From contig URLP01000029.1 of NCBI GenBank assembly GCA_900548635.1, positions 1-16,318 on the forward strand: DNA of 16,318 nucleotides. Reading direction: 5' to 3'. Positions within the stretch are counted from its first letter, which is position 1. Each line of letters starts with the position of its first letter. Positions 7,062 through 15,293 of the stretch are shown here, in pieces. Source of the DNA: an uncultured Megasphaera sp. (GTDB lineage Bacteria; Bacillota; Negativicutes; Veillonellales; Megasphaeraceae). The notes under the pieces are model-generated. The model had not been told where the DNA came from and did no database searches. It worked only from the letters and a program-made list of their open reading frames with translations. Made by a program: the position numbers and the translations under genes.

Positions 7062-9101
7062 ATGACTTTTTCCATTCGCGAACTCAAAGGCATCGGGCCC
7101 CGCAAGGAAGCCCTTTTTGCTAAGCTGCACCTGGTGACGGTGACGGATCTTCTCCAGTATTTTCCCAGGGACTATGAAGACCGCAGCCATATCTGGCCCA
7201 TCGGGCAGGCGCCGTGCGGCAGCGGTGCGCCGCTCCTCATCTGCGGTACTGTCATTTCCGTTCAGGAGATGCGGCCCCGCCGCGGCCTGTCCCTGCTCAA
7301 GGTGGCCCTTAGCGACGGTACGGGCGCGGCTGAACTGGTCTGGTTCAATCAGGCCTTCAAGAAGCATCAGTTCCGGGTCGGCATGACGCTGACGGCTTTT
7401 GGCAAACTGGAATGGTCCTACGGCCGCCGTCAGATGAATTCGCCGGAAACAGAAGAGGGCCGGGCCGAAGGGAACGGCTTTGTCCCCGTCTACGGCCTGA
7501 CTGACGGCCTGCGCCAGAATGACGTGCGCAAGGCCGTGCACGAAGCCTTGGGTATGGCGAAAGACCATCCGGAAATCCTGCCCGGCTGGGACGGCTGCCG
7601 CCAGAGTGCTTTTTCCAAACTATCGCCGCTTCAGGCCTATGAAGCCATCCATTTCCCGGCTTCTATGGCTGAAAAGGAAGCGGCCCGGCAGCAGCTGGCC
7701 TTTGAAGAACTCTTCGATATGCAGCTCGGCCTCTTGCTGCGCCGTCACCGTCAGAGACCGCGGCAGGGCATCAAGTGCGGCCCCAACGGCAGACTGCTCA
7801 AGGCGTTTTACGAGCACCTGCCTTTTACGCTGACCCGGGGCCAGACCCGGGCCTTCCTCGATATCCAGGCCGATATGGAAAGTGAAGTGCCCATGCAGCG
7901 CCTGATCCAGGGCGATGTCGGCTCCGGCAAGACCGTTGTCGCCGCTCTGGCTTTGGCGAAAATCGTCGAGAACGGCTATCAGGGAGCACTGATGGCGCCG
8001 ACGGGCATCCTGGCGGCTCAGCATTATGAAGAATTTTGCCGCCTCTTTTCTGGACTGGATGTCCGCATCGCCCTGCTTACGGGGCGGACGAGTGTGAAAG
8101 AACGGCAGCAGCTCCTGGAAGAATTGGCAGCAGGGGAAATCGACATCCTCATCGGCACACATGCCCTCATCCAGGAAGATGTCCATTTCGCTTCGCTCGG
8201 CCTCGTCGTTACGGACGAACAGCACCGCTTCGGCGTGCGCCAGCGTTCGGCCCTGGAAGAGAAGGGCAAAGAGCCGCACGCCCTTTTCATGACAGCCACG
8301 CCGATTCCGCGTACGCTGGCCTTGTCCCTTTACGGCGACCTTGATGTCTCGTCCATCCGCGAACTGCCGCCGGGCCGCAAAATCGTCAAGACCTATGCCG
8401 TCGGCGAGGCCCTGCGCCGGCGTGTCTACGTCTTCATGGACAAGCTCATGGCAGCGGGCCAGCAGTGCTACGTCGTCTGTCCTCTCGTCGAAGCGTCGGA
8501 GAAAGTCGACCTTCAGGCAGCGACGGAACTCTACGAAGAACTGCGCTGTAAAGTCTTCAAGAAACGGCGCTGCGGCCTCGTCCACGGCCGCATGGCAGCG
8601 AAAGAGAAGGAAGCCGTCATGGAAGCCTTCCAGAAAGGGGAGATACAGCTTTTGGTGGCGACGAGCGTCATTGAAGTCGGCGTCAACGTCCCCAATGCGA
8701 CGGTCATGTTCATCGACGGTGCCGAACGCTTCGGCCTGGCCCAGCTGCACCAGCTGCGGGGCCGTGTCGGCCGGGGCAGTCAGCAGGCGTACTGCATCCT
8801 CATGGCCAAAGGCGGCAGTGAAGAAACGCAGCAGCGCCTGAAATGGATGGAGAAAATCCACGACGGTTTCACCCTGGCTGAGAAGGACCTGCTTCTGCGC
8901 GGTTCAGGACAGCTCTTCGGCTATCTCCAGCATGGCCTGCCGGACCTCAGGGCAGCCGACATTATTCATGATGTCCCCTTATTGGCCGCGGCCCGTGAGG
9001 CAGCCCGTCAATGGTGGCAGGAATACGGCAATCCGGGTAAAGCAGAAGAAGCCGTAACGAGACGTTTTGGCGCTGCCTTTGCCGGCCTTTTAAATAACTG
9101 A
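7062..9101 (+). CDS. recG: ATP-dependent DNA helicase RecG
   Basis: RecG is a monomeric superfamily 2 helicase that remodels stalled replication forks and branch-migrates Holliday junctions and R-loops. The 679-aa length is normal. The N-terminal wedge domain with an OB fold covers roughly residues 1-230, starting with a helix-hairpin-like FSIRELKGIGPRKEALFAKL. Helicase motifs follow: Walker A GDVGSGKT (284-291), Walker B DEQH (385-388), the motif III segment ATPIPRTLALS, and motif VI QLRGRVGRG near residue 565. The C-terminal segment LLLRGSGQLFGYLQHG is a RecG hallmark. The ATG at 7062 has AAGGAG (7048-7053) eight bases upstream. It appears to be transcribed alone from the rpmB-recG gap. A separate promoter follows before guaB and no clear terminator is seen between them. 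Confidence 0.98.
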   Translation: MTFSIRELKGIGPRKEALFAKLHLVTVTDLLQYFPRDYEDRSHIWPIGQAPCGSGAPLLICGTVISVQEMRPRRGLSLLKVALSDGTGAAELVWFNQAFKKHQFRVGMTLTAFGKLEWSYGRRQMNSPETEEGRAEGNGFVPVYGLTDGLRQNDVRKAVHEALGMAKDHPEILPGWDGCRQSAFSKLSPLQAYEAIHFPASMAEKEAARQQLAFEELFDMQLGLLLRRHRQRPRQGIKCGPNGRLLKAFYEHLPFTLTRGQTRAFLDIQADMESEVPMQRLIQGDVGSGKTVVAALALAKIVENGYQGALMAPTGILAAQHYEEFCRLFSGLDVRIALLTGRTSVKERQQLLEELAAGEIDILIGTHALIQEDVHFASLGLVVTDEQHRFGVRQRSALEEKGKEPHALFMTATPIPRTLALSLYGDLDVSSIRELPPGRKIVKTYAVGEALRRRVYVFMDKLMAAGQQCYVVCPLVEASEKVDLQAATELYEELRCKVFKKRRCGLVHGRMAAKEKEAVMEAFQKGEIQLLVATSVIEVGVNVPNATVMFIDGAERFGLAQLHQLRGRVGRGSQQAYCILMAKGGSEETQQRLKWMEKIHDGFTLAEKDLLLRGSGQLFGYLQHGLPDLRAADIIHDVPLLAAAREAARQWWQEYGNPGKAEEAVTRRFGAAFAGLLNN

Positions 9102-9121
9102 GAAAAATTTGCTTTACCATA

Positions 9122-9150
9122 TGTACATTGAAGGGAATTTCAGCTATAAT
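9122..9150 (+). promoter_or_regulatory. Promoter of the guaB operon
   Basis: TGTACA (9122-9127), a 17-base spacer and a perfect TATAAT (9145-9150) form a good vegetative promoter. Transcription would start near 9157, giving a leader of about 60 bases. A small hairpin, AGGGG/CCCCT around TTGTT (9167-9181), lies in that leader. The leader is too short for a purine riboswitch. Confidence 0.75.
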
Positions 9151-9216
9151 AAGGGATAAGCTATTTAGGGGTTGTTCCCCTTAGTTTCTTATATTTTTCA
9201 AAACAGAGGTGCAAAT

Positions 9217-10674
9217 ATGAGATCTGATAAATTTGGTATGAGAGGTTTGACTTTTGATGACGTTCTCCTGGTCCCGGCAAAATCCGACGTACTGCCGAAG
9301 GAAGTCGACGTCTCGACGAACCTGACGCGCGATATCAAACTGAATATTCCTATTATGAGCTCTGGTATGGATACCGTTACAGAAGCTCCTATGGCTATTG
9401 CCATTGCCCGCGAAGGCGGCATCGGCGTTATTCATAAGAACATGTCCATTGCTGCACAGGCAAGAGAAGTCGACAAGGTAAAACGGTCGGAACACGGCAT
9501 CATCATCGACCCGATCTTCCTTCATCCCGATAATCTCCTGGCTGACGCCAATGAACTGATGGGCAAATACCGCATCTCCGGCGTTCCTATCACGGTCGAC
9601 GGCAAACTCGTCGGCATCATCACCAACCGTGATATGCGTTTTGAAGAAGACATGAGCCGCCGCATCGGTGACATCATGACTAAAGAAAACCTGATTACCG
9701 CTCCGGTCGGCACGTCCCTGGCTGAAGCGAAAGAAATTCTCCGTAAGCACCGCATTGAAAAATTACCCCTCGTCGATAAGGAAGGCAACCTGCAGGGCCT
9801 GATCACCATCAAGGATATCGAAAAAGCAACGAAATATCCGAACTCTGCCAAAGACGGCAACGGCCGTCTCCTCGTCGCTGCCGCTGTCGGCGTCACCCAT
9901 GATATGACGGACCGCCTCGACGCTCTCGTCGCTGCCAAAGTCGACGTCGTCGTCATCGACACGGCACATGGTCATTCCCTGGGCGTCCTCAACACACTGA
10001 AGGAAATCAAGAAAATGTATCCGCACCTCCCGGTCATCGCCGGCAACGTCGCCACGGGTGCTGCTACGGAAGCCCTTATCGAATGCGGCGTCGACGCTGT
10101 CAAAGTCGGCATCGGCCCGGGTTCTATCTGCACGACCCGTATCGTAGCCGGCATCGGCGTACCGCAGATCACGGCTGTCTATGAATGTGCCAAAGTCGCA
10201 CAGCGCTACGGTATTCCTATCATCGCTGACGGCGGCATCAAATACTCCGGCGATATGGCCAAGGCTATCGCAGCTGGCGGCAATGTCGTCATGGTCGGCA
10301 ATCTCCTCGCCGGCACGGAAGAAAGCCCGGGCGAAACCGTCATTTACCAGGGCCGCAGCTATAAAGAATACCGCGGCATGGGCTCCCTGGCAGCGATGGA
10401 ATGCGGCAGTAAAGACCGTTACTTCCAGGAAGATGCGAAGAAGCTCGTTCCGGAAGGCATCGAAGGCCGCGTACCGTACAAAGGACCGGCAGCCGATACG
10501 ATTTACCAGATGGTCGGCGGTCTGCGCGCATCCATGGGCTACTGTGGCTGCCACAACATTAAAGAAATGATTGAAAATACGCAGTTCATCCAGATTACGG
10601 CAGCAGGCCTTCGTGAAAGCCATCCGCATGATGTCAACATCACGAAAGAAGCTCCGAACTACAGCGTAAACTAA
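9217..10674 (+). CDS. guaB: Inosine-5'-monophosphate dehydrogenase
   Basis: GuaB oxidises IMP to XMP with NAD+, the committed step of guanine nucleotide synthesis in the cytosol. The protein has 485 aa from the ATG at 9217, chosen because AGAGGTG (9205-9211) precedes it and it gives the family N-terminus MRSDKFGMRGLTFDDVLL; an in-frame start at 9172 would add 15 atypical residues. Two CBS domains cover about residues 96-210. The catalytic loop GIGPGSICTTR carries the nucleophile Cys305. YRGMGSLAAM (from 385) and the flap segment GIEGRVPYKG are present, as is the C-terminal MGYCGCHNIKEM. It is the first gene of a likely seven-gene operon; the next gene starts 18 bp downstream. Confidence 0.98.
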   Translation: MRSDKFGMRGLTFDDVLLVPAKSDVLPKEVDVSTNLTRDIKLNIPIMSSGMDTVTEAPMAIAIAREGGIGVIHKNMSIAAQAREVDKVKRSEHGIIIDPIFLHPDNLLADANELMGKYRISGVPITVDGKLVGIITNRDMRFEEDMSRRIGDIMTKENLITAPVGTSLAEAKEILRKHRIEKLPLVDKEGNLQGLITIKDIEKATKYPNSAKDGNGRLLVAAAVGVTHDMTDRLDALVAAKVDVVVIDTAHGHSLGVLNTLKEIKKMYPHLPVIAGNVATGAATEALIECGVDAVKVGIGPGSICTTRIVAGIGVPQITAVYECAKVAQRYGIPIIADGGIKYSGDMAKAIAAGGNVVMVGNLLAGTEESPGETVIYQGRSYKEYRGMGSLAAMECGSKDRYFQEDAKKLVPEGIEGRVPYKGPAADTIYQMVGGLRASMGYCGCHNIKEMIENTQFIQITAAGLRESHPHDVNITKEAPNYSVN

Positions 10675-10692
10675 TAAGGGCGGAGGGATACG

Positions 10693-11424
10693 TTGATCAG
10701 TACAATCGATATCTTGTCCATCCCTATCTGGAACGTCACGATGGAAGAAGCCCGCACCCTGGCCTTCAAATGTATTGATGAAGGCCGGGCGGCTTCCATT
10801 GCGACGGCCAATGCAGAAATGGTCATGCGCGCCCAGACGGACCGCGAACTGGCCGATATCCTTCAGCATGCCGACCTGGTAGTTCCCGACGGGGCCGGTG
10901 TACTCTGGGCTGCAGAACAGCAGGGCAAGAAATTTAAAGAACGCGTGACAGGTGTCGATTTGGCGTGCAGTCTGCTTGAAGAAGCAGCCGCACGCCAAAC
11001 GGCTGTCTACCTCTTTGGCGGTGCTCCGGGCATCGCCGACCAGGCTGCGGCCAACGTGCAGCAGCAGTTAGGGTCCCTGAATATCGTTGGGACTCATTCG
11101 GGATTCTTTTCGGCTGACGAAGAAAAAGATATCATCGACGATATCCGCAGCAAGGGGACACGCATCCTCCTCGTGGCGCTCGGCGTGCCGAAACAGGAAA
11201 AATGGATTTCTGCGCATCTCTACGAACTCGGTCCCTGCGTCTGTATGGGCGTCGGCGGGACCTTCGACGTCCTGGCAGGCAAAGCCGGCCGGGCACCGAA
11301 ATGGATGCAGGAGAACCGTCTGGAATGGCTCTACCGCCTGCTGAAAGAACCGACGCGGTTCAAACGCATGCTGGCGCTGCCGAAATTCGTCGCTGCCGTC
11401 AAGATGGGCGGCCGGGCGAAGTGA
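10693..11424 (+). CDS. WecG/TagA/CpsF-family glycosyltransferase
   Basis: This 243-aa protein belongs to the GT26 family. Members transfer N-acetylmannosamine or a related sugar from UDP-sugar onto an undecaprenyl-diphosphate-linked acceptor at the inner face of the membrane, in teichoic acid, enterobacterial common antigen or other surface glycan synthesis. Family marks are TANAEMV (38-44), VPDGAGVLWA (64-73) with the conserved Asp66, RVTGVDL (84-90), YLFGG (106-110), and GVPKQEKW (164-171). The start is TTG at 10693 with GGAGG (10682-10686) upstream. TagA in Bacillus is the closest named relative, but a diderm Negativicute need not make wall teichoic acid, so the sugar and acceptor are uncertain. 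Its neighbours for phospholipid synthesis fit an envelope role. Confidence 0.9.
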   Translation: MISTIDILSIPIWNVTMEEARTLAFKCIDEGRAASIATANAEMVMRAQTDRELADILQHADLVVPDGAGVLWAAEQQGKKFKERVTGVDLACSLLEEAAARQTAVYLFGGAPGIADQAAANVQQQLGSLNIVGTHSGFFSADEEKDIIDDIRSKGTRILLVALGVPKQEKWISAHLYELGPCVCMGVGGTFDVLAGKAGRAPKWMQENRLEWLYRLLKEPTRFKRMLALPKFVAAVKMGGRAK

Positions 11425-11438
11425 TTTGAGGTGATGAG

Positions 11439-12092
11439 TTGAAACGTGATGTCCTGAACAAACCTTATATCGTCGAAGACGGTTACCCCTTCATTATCGT
11501 GCCGCTCTTACTGGCGCTGGCAGCTGGCTGGTTCATCAATGCCTATGTGGCCGTCCTGCCGCTGCTCCTTGCGGTGTACTTTACGTACTTCTTCCGCAAT
11601 CCGAAGCGCACTGTACCGAACGATGACCGGCTCCTGGTTTCGCCGGCCGACGGCACTGTCGTCGGCGTGGAAGAGGCGGACGAAGAGCTGTACCTCAACC
11701 AGAAGTGCCGGAAAATCATCATTTTCCTTTCCATCTTCGACGCCCACGTCAACCGTGCCCCGCTGGCAGGTACCATTGATTTCCAGCAGTACACATGCGG
11801 CCGCTTCCGGCCGGCTTATAAAGACGGCGTCGGCTACGAAAATGAACGCTATTCGATCGGCATCCATTCAGCCCATACGGATATCCTGGTCACCATCATC
11901 GCCGGCATCCTGGCGCGGCGCATCGTTTCCTGGGTCACCCTGGGGGACGACCTGCAGCACGGCCAGCTCTACGGCATGATCAAATTCGGCTCGTGCGCGG
12001 AAATCTATGTTCGCGACGATGTCGAGATTACGGTCAAGAAGGGCGATAAAGTCCGCGGTGGTGAATCAGTCATAGGGAGGATTGTCAAATGA
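11439..12092 (+). CDS. psd: Phosphatidylserine decarboxylase proenzyme
   Basis: Psd decarboxylates phosphatidylserine to phosphatidylethanolamine at the inner membrane. This 217-aa protein is the short (PSD-A) type. A hydrophobic segment at about 18-50 anchors it. The triad is visible: Asp71 in SPADG, His103 in DAHVNRAP and Ser185 in KFGSC. Self-cleavage between Gly184 and Ser185 would give a beta chain and an alpha chain with a pyruvoyl group made from Ser185. The residue after the serine is Cys, where Arg is more usual in short-type enzymes as I recall them. The start is TTG at 11439 after GAGGTGAT (11428-11435). It overlaps pssA by four bases (ATGA), so the two consecutive steps are translationally coupled, with the genes in reverse of reaction order. 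Confidence 0.95.
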   Translation: MKRDVLNKPYIVEDGYPFIIVPLLLALAAGWFINAYVAVLPLLLAVYFTYFFRNPKRTVPNDDRLLVSPADGTVVGVEEADEELYLNQKCRKIIIFLSIFDAHVNRAPLAGTIDFQQYTCGRFRPAYKDGVGYENERYSIGIHSAHTDILVTIIAGILARRIVSWVTLGDDLQHGQLYGMIKFGSCAEIYVRDDVEITVKKGDKVRGGESVIGRIVK

Positions 12093-12763
12093 AAAATGTA
12101 ATACCATGTCTCTTTACGTCGGGGAACCTCAGTTTTGGTGTCCTGAGCATGATCATGACGCTCCACGGCCTCTATACCTGGGCCGGCGTCTGCATTTTGC
12201 TGGCCATGGTCTGCGACGCCTGTGACGGCCGTTCTGCCCGTGCTTTGGGCGTGGCCGGCGATTTCGGCAAGGAACTCGATTCCCTTTCTGATGTCGTTTC
12301 TTTTGGGGCTGCTTCGGCCTTTTTGATTTATTCCTATTCCTTACAGTCCCTGGGCTGGATCGGCGCTGTACCGGCTATCATCTACGCAGCTCTCGGCGGT
12401 ATCCGCCTGGCCCGCTTCAACTTGAATACCGGCGTCATCCACGGCTATTTCCAGGGCATGCCAATCCCGAACGGCGGCTGCCTGATTGCGACGTACGTCA
12501 TTTCCGGCGTCACATTGCCGGCCTGGCTCCTGGCCATCTTCGTCGTTCTCCTGGGTTACCATCTGGTCAGCAAGGTCCACAACCCGGATTTCAAAGGCGC
12601 CAGCCCGGATGTACTGCATAAGTCGGCACTGGTCATTTCCCTTGTCGTCGGCGCACTGATCCTTTACTTCGTCGGCTGGCAGCTTATCATTACCATGCCT
12701 TTCTTACTGTATATCGTTTTCGGGTTAGTCAATACGGCCATGAACGTCGCAGCTGCTCGCTAA
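12089..12763 (+). CDS. pssA: CDP-diacylglycerol--serine O-phosphatidyltransferase
   Basis: PssA condenses CDP-diacylglycerol with L-serine to give phosphatidylserine, the substrate of the preceding psd product. The 224-aa protein is a multi-pass membrane enzyme. The CDP-alcohol phosphotransferase signature is complete: D46-G47-x2-A50-R51-x8-G60-x3-D64-x3-D68. Further hydrophobic segments run through the rest of the chain, including GALILYFVGWQLIITMPFLL near the C-terminus. The ATG overlaps the psd stop (ATGA), with GGGAGG at 12075-12080 inside psd as ribosome site. The psd/pssA pairing is typical of bacteria whose main lipid is phosphatidylethanolamine and is strong evidence for the reaction. 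Confidence 0.96.
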   Translation: MKNVIPCLFTSGNLSFGVLSMIMTLHGLYTWAGVCILLAMVCDACDGRSARALGVAGDFGKELDSLSDVVSFGAASAFLIYSYSLQSLGWIGAVPAIIYAALGGIRLARFNLNTGVIHGYFQGMPIPNGGCLIATYVISGVTLPAWLLAIFVVLLGYHLVSKVHNPDFKGASPDVLHKSALVISLVVGALILYFVGWQLIITMPFLLYIVFGLVNTAMNVAAAR

Positions 12764-12781
12764 GTTTTTTAGGAGTTGCAT

Positions 12782-14032
12782 ATGGAACACATTCTGGATA
12801 TCGTCATGATACCCATACAGGTAATCATCGTCTTTTATTCCCTGTATTATTTTATCCTCGCCTGCTTTGGCCTCATGAAGCGGCGGGACCGCGTTACGGT
12901 AGCGCCAAAGAATACGTTCGCTGCCGTTATTTGCGCGCATAATGAAGAAAGAGTTGTCTGGCAGCTCATCGATAATCTGAAACAGCTCAACTATCCCAAG
13001 GATATGTATGACATCTATGTCGTTGCCGATAACTGTACGGACCATACGGCAGATATCTGCCGCGAGCACGGCGCCATCGTCAAAGTGCGGACCAATAAGG
13101 AACAGGTCGGCAAGGGCTATGCTCTGGACTGGATGTTTTCCCAGATGCTGGCTCAGGAAAAGCAGTACGACGCCTTCGTCGTCTTCGATGCGGACAACCT
13201 GGTCCATCCGGAATTTCTGCGGGAAATGAACAACCATCTCTGCAAAGGGGAAAAGGTCATCCAGGGCTATATGGATTCCAAGAATCCGACGGACTCGTGG
13301 ATTGCCGGCACCTTTTCCATCGCCTTCTGGCTCATCAACCACATGTGGCACCTGGCCAAGTACAACATCGGCCTTTCGACGGCCTTGGGCGGCACGGGCA
13401 TGTGCATCGCCACGGAAATCGTCCGCAAGTACGGCTGGGGCTGCGACTGCCTGACAGAAGATATGGAATTTTCCATGAAAGTCCTCCTCGAAGGCGTCCG
13501 CACCTGCTGGGCCCACGATGCCATCATTTATGATGAAAAAGTCGTCGGCTTCATGCAGTCCTGCCGTCAGCGCAAACGCTGGGCCCAGGGCCAGTGCGAC
13601 TGCGGCGAGCGCTTCATCCCCAAGCTCTTCGCCCGGGGCATCAAGACCGGCAATATCCGCATGCTCGACGGCATCATCACGCTCTCGCAGCCGTTCTTCA
13701 TGATGGCTTCGACGATTTATGCCGTCCTGGCCTCGATTAATTCGTACCTGCCTTTTTATACGAATATCCTCAACGCCATCGTGCCTGTCCAGATTTGGAC
13801 GATCATCGGCGTCGGCCAGTACCTGATCCCGATCATCGTCCTTCTGCAGATCAAAGTGCCGCCGAAATCGTGGGCCTACCTGATTATTTATCCGATTTTT
13901 ATGTACAGCTGGATCCCTGTCAACTTCCTCGGTTTCAAAGACCGTCACAAGATGAAGTGGAGCCATACGCTGCATACGCGGGCCCTGTCTTATGAAAGTG
14001 CGGCCCTGCTGCGTAAAGAGAACAAGAAGTAG
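12782..14032 (+). CDS. Membrane-bound family 2 glycosyltransferase
   Basis: This is a 416-aa inverting GT2 enzyme of the processive, cellulose/hyaluronan-synthase-like kind. One membrane helix lies at about residues 5-32. The catalytic domain has CAHNEE (51-56), VADN with Asp83, DAD (136-138), TED (225-227; likely base Asp227) and QRKRW (263-267), the motif of processive synthases. Three more hydrophobic segments lie at about 303-326, 338-357 and 363-384. ATG 12782 is preferred over the in-frame TTG at 12776 because AGGAG (12771-12775) then has six-base spacing. It lies 18 bp after pssA and 9 bp before surE. Product and sugar are unknown; poly-N-acetylglucosamine, another beta-glycan or a glycolipid are possible. 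The short C-terminus lacks a PilZ domain. Confidence 0.88.
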   Translation: MEHILDIVMIPIQVIIVFYSLYYFILACFGLMKRRDRVTVAPKNTFAAVICAHNEERVVWQLIDNLKQLNYPKDMYDIYVVADNCTDHTADICREHGAIVKVRTNKEQVGKGYALDWMFSQMLAQEKQYDAFVVFDADNLVHPEFLREMNNHLCKGEKVIQGYMDSKNPTDSWIAGTFSIAFWLINHMWHLAKYNIGLSTALGGTGMCIATEIVRKYGWGCDCLTEDMEFSMKVLLEGVRTCWAHDAIIYDEKVVGFMQSCRQRKRWAQGQCDCGERFIPKLFARGIKTGNIRMLDGIITLSQPFFMMASTIYAVLASINSYLPFYTNILNAIVPVQIWTIIGVGQYLIPIIVLLQIKVPPKSWAYLIIYPIFMYSWIPVNFLGFKDRHKMKWSHTLHTRALSYESAALLRKENKK

Positions 14033-14041
14033 GAGAAGACT

Positions 14042-14794
14042 ATGCATATTCTTTTGACCAATGACGACGGCCTCAAGGCGCCGGGCCTGCAGACGCTGAA
14101 GCGCGAACTGGCATCCCACGACTGCCGCCTTACTGTCGTCGCACCGAACGGCCAGCGCAGTGCGGCCTCTCATTCCATGACCATCAATAAATCCCTCTAC
14201 TGCCGCGATGAATCGGAAATCCCGGGCATCCGGGAAATTGCCGTCTCCGGTACGCCTGTGGACTGCGTCAAGATGGCCATGGAATATTTCCTGAAAGAGG
14301 ACAAGCCGGACCTGATTATTTCCGGCATCAACGACGGTTATAACCTGGGCAGCGACGTCCTCTATTCCGGCACGGTCTCGGCGGCCATGGAAGGCCCGTA
14401 CTACGGCCTGCCGTCCTTTGCCGTCTCCATGCTCAAGATGACGGAAGAACGCTGCGCCCGCACGGCTCATCTCGTTTGGGACATGGTGCAGCGCTTCATC
14501 GTCAAGGGCCGCTTCCCGGGCATCCTCAACGTCAACGTGCCGCCCGAAGGAGCTATCTGCCTCGGCAATGTCCGTGTCGTGCCTCAGACGGTCCAGATCT
14601 ACCACAACGTCATCGCTGAAAAGCGCGATCTTGACGGCAGTCTCTGCTACCGCATCGTCGGCGACATCGATATGACGACGGCCCCGCAGAACAGCGACGT
14701 CGCCTGCATCCGCGAAGGCCATATCGCTTTGACGCCGCTCAAATGGCAGCAGACGGCGGATCGGGCTATCGACCGTCTGCGGGATTTACTCTAG
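14042..14794 (+). CDS. surE: 5'/3'-nucleotidase SurE
   Basis: SurE is a metal-dependent phosphatase that removes phosphate from nucleoside monophosphates, and in some species from short polyphosphate, in the cytosol. The 250-aa length is standard. The N-terminal MHILLTNDDG gives the metal ligands Asp8 and Asp9; Ser40 in GQRSAASHS and Asn97 in SGINDG complete the site. GTPVDC (70-75) and YSGTVSAAMEG are also family marks. The ATG at 14042 follows AGGAG (14032-14036). The cytidine deaminase gene starts 11 bp downstream, and the pair suggests nucleotide turnover and salvage. Confidence 0.97.
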   Translation: MHILLTNDDGLKAPGLQTLKRELASHDCRLTVVAPNGQRSAASHSMTINKSLYCRDESEIPGIREIAVSGTPVDCVKMAMEYFLKEDKPDLIISGINDGYNLGSDVLYSGTVSAAMEGPYYGLPSFAVSMLKMTEERCARTAHLVWDMVQRFIVKGRFPGILNVNVPPEGAICLGNVRVVPQTVQIYHNVIAEKRDLDGSLCYRIVGDIDMTTAPQNSDVACIREGHIALTPLKWQQTADRAIDRLRDLL

Positions 14795-14805
14795 GAGGGA
14801 TTGTT

Positions 14806-15192
14806 ATGTCCGATGAGGAACTGATTGAACTGGCAAAGACATACCGGACCCATTCGTACAGCCCGTATTCCCATTTTCCCGTCGGCGCTGCTGTACTGGC
14901 CGCTTCAGGCAAAGCCTACGGCGGCTGCAATATCGAGAACTCCAGCTATCCCCTGGGCAACTGTGCCGAACGGACGGCCATCTTCAAAGCCGTCTCGGAA
15001 GGGGAGAGGGAGCTTACGGCCCTGGCCGTCGTCGCCGATACAGACGGACCCTGTCCGCCCTGCGGCGCCTGCCGTCAGGTCATGGCCGAATTCCATATTC
15101 CTCGCATCATCATGGCCAACCTGCAAGGGGAAAAGCGCGTCGTCACTTTGGATGAGCTCCTGCCGTATGCCTTTTCTGACACGGATCTGTAA
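14806..15192 (+). CDS. cdd: Cytidine deaminase
   Basis: Cdd deaminates cytidine and deoxycytidine to uridine and deoxyuridine in pyrimidine salvage. The 128-aa protein is the small homotetrameric type. The zinc site is complete: Cys53-Ala-Glu55 supplies one ligand and the proton shuttle, and PCGAC supplies Cys86 and Cys89. SHFPVGAAVL and NIENSSYPLGNCAER are the substrate-binding signature. The ATG at 14806 is chosen because of AGGAGGG (14793-14799); an earlier in-frame start at 14743 lies deep inside surE and would add 21 residues. It is the last gene of the guaB operon. No clear intrinsic terminator follows, but a new promoter lies about 40 bases on. Confidence 0.97.
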   Translation: MSDEELIELAKTYRTHSYSPYSHFPVGAAVLAASGKAYGGCNIENSSYPLGNCAERTAIFKAVSEGERELTALAVVADTDGPCPPCGACRQVMAEFHIPRIIMANLQGEKRVVTLDELLPYAFSDTDL

Positions 15193-15231
15193 AGAAAGTT
15201 CTCTGAATACGGACAAATTTCCACAAAAAGC

Positions 15232-15260
15232 TTGCAATTTTTAAGAAGCAGGTTTATAAT
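15232..15260 (+). promoter_or_regulatory. Promoter of the glycine riboswitch-symporter unit
   Basis: TTGCAA (15232-15237), a 17-base spacer and a perfect TATAAT (15255-15260) form one of the best promoters in the window. Transcription would begin near 15267, about 27 bases before the first aptamer. The 15193-15231 stretch between cdd and this promoter shows nothing else. Confidence 0.85.
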
Positions 15261-15293
15261 AACAATCACATCATACATATTGCGTGAACGAAA

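Noticed and set aside
9167..9181. guaB leader hairpin as a purine riboswitch or attenuator
   Set aside because: The leader is about 60 bases, shorter than any purine aptamer, and the five-base stem has no T-tract at a terminator position.
9763..10998. A 411-codon minus-strand frame opposite guaB and the TagA-family gene
   Set aside because: guaB is certain on the plus strand and the antisense frame has no ribosome site or family signature.
12725..14722. A 665-codon open frame on the minus strand opposite the GT2 and surE genes
   Set aside because: It runs across two well-identified plus-strand genes and encodes no recognisable domain; also a codon-bias artefact.
15218..15242. AAAAAGC...GCAATTTTT after cdd as a terminator
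   Set aside because: The match is imperfect, leaves almost no loop, and overlaps the -35 box of a good promoter.
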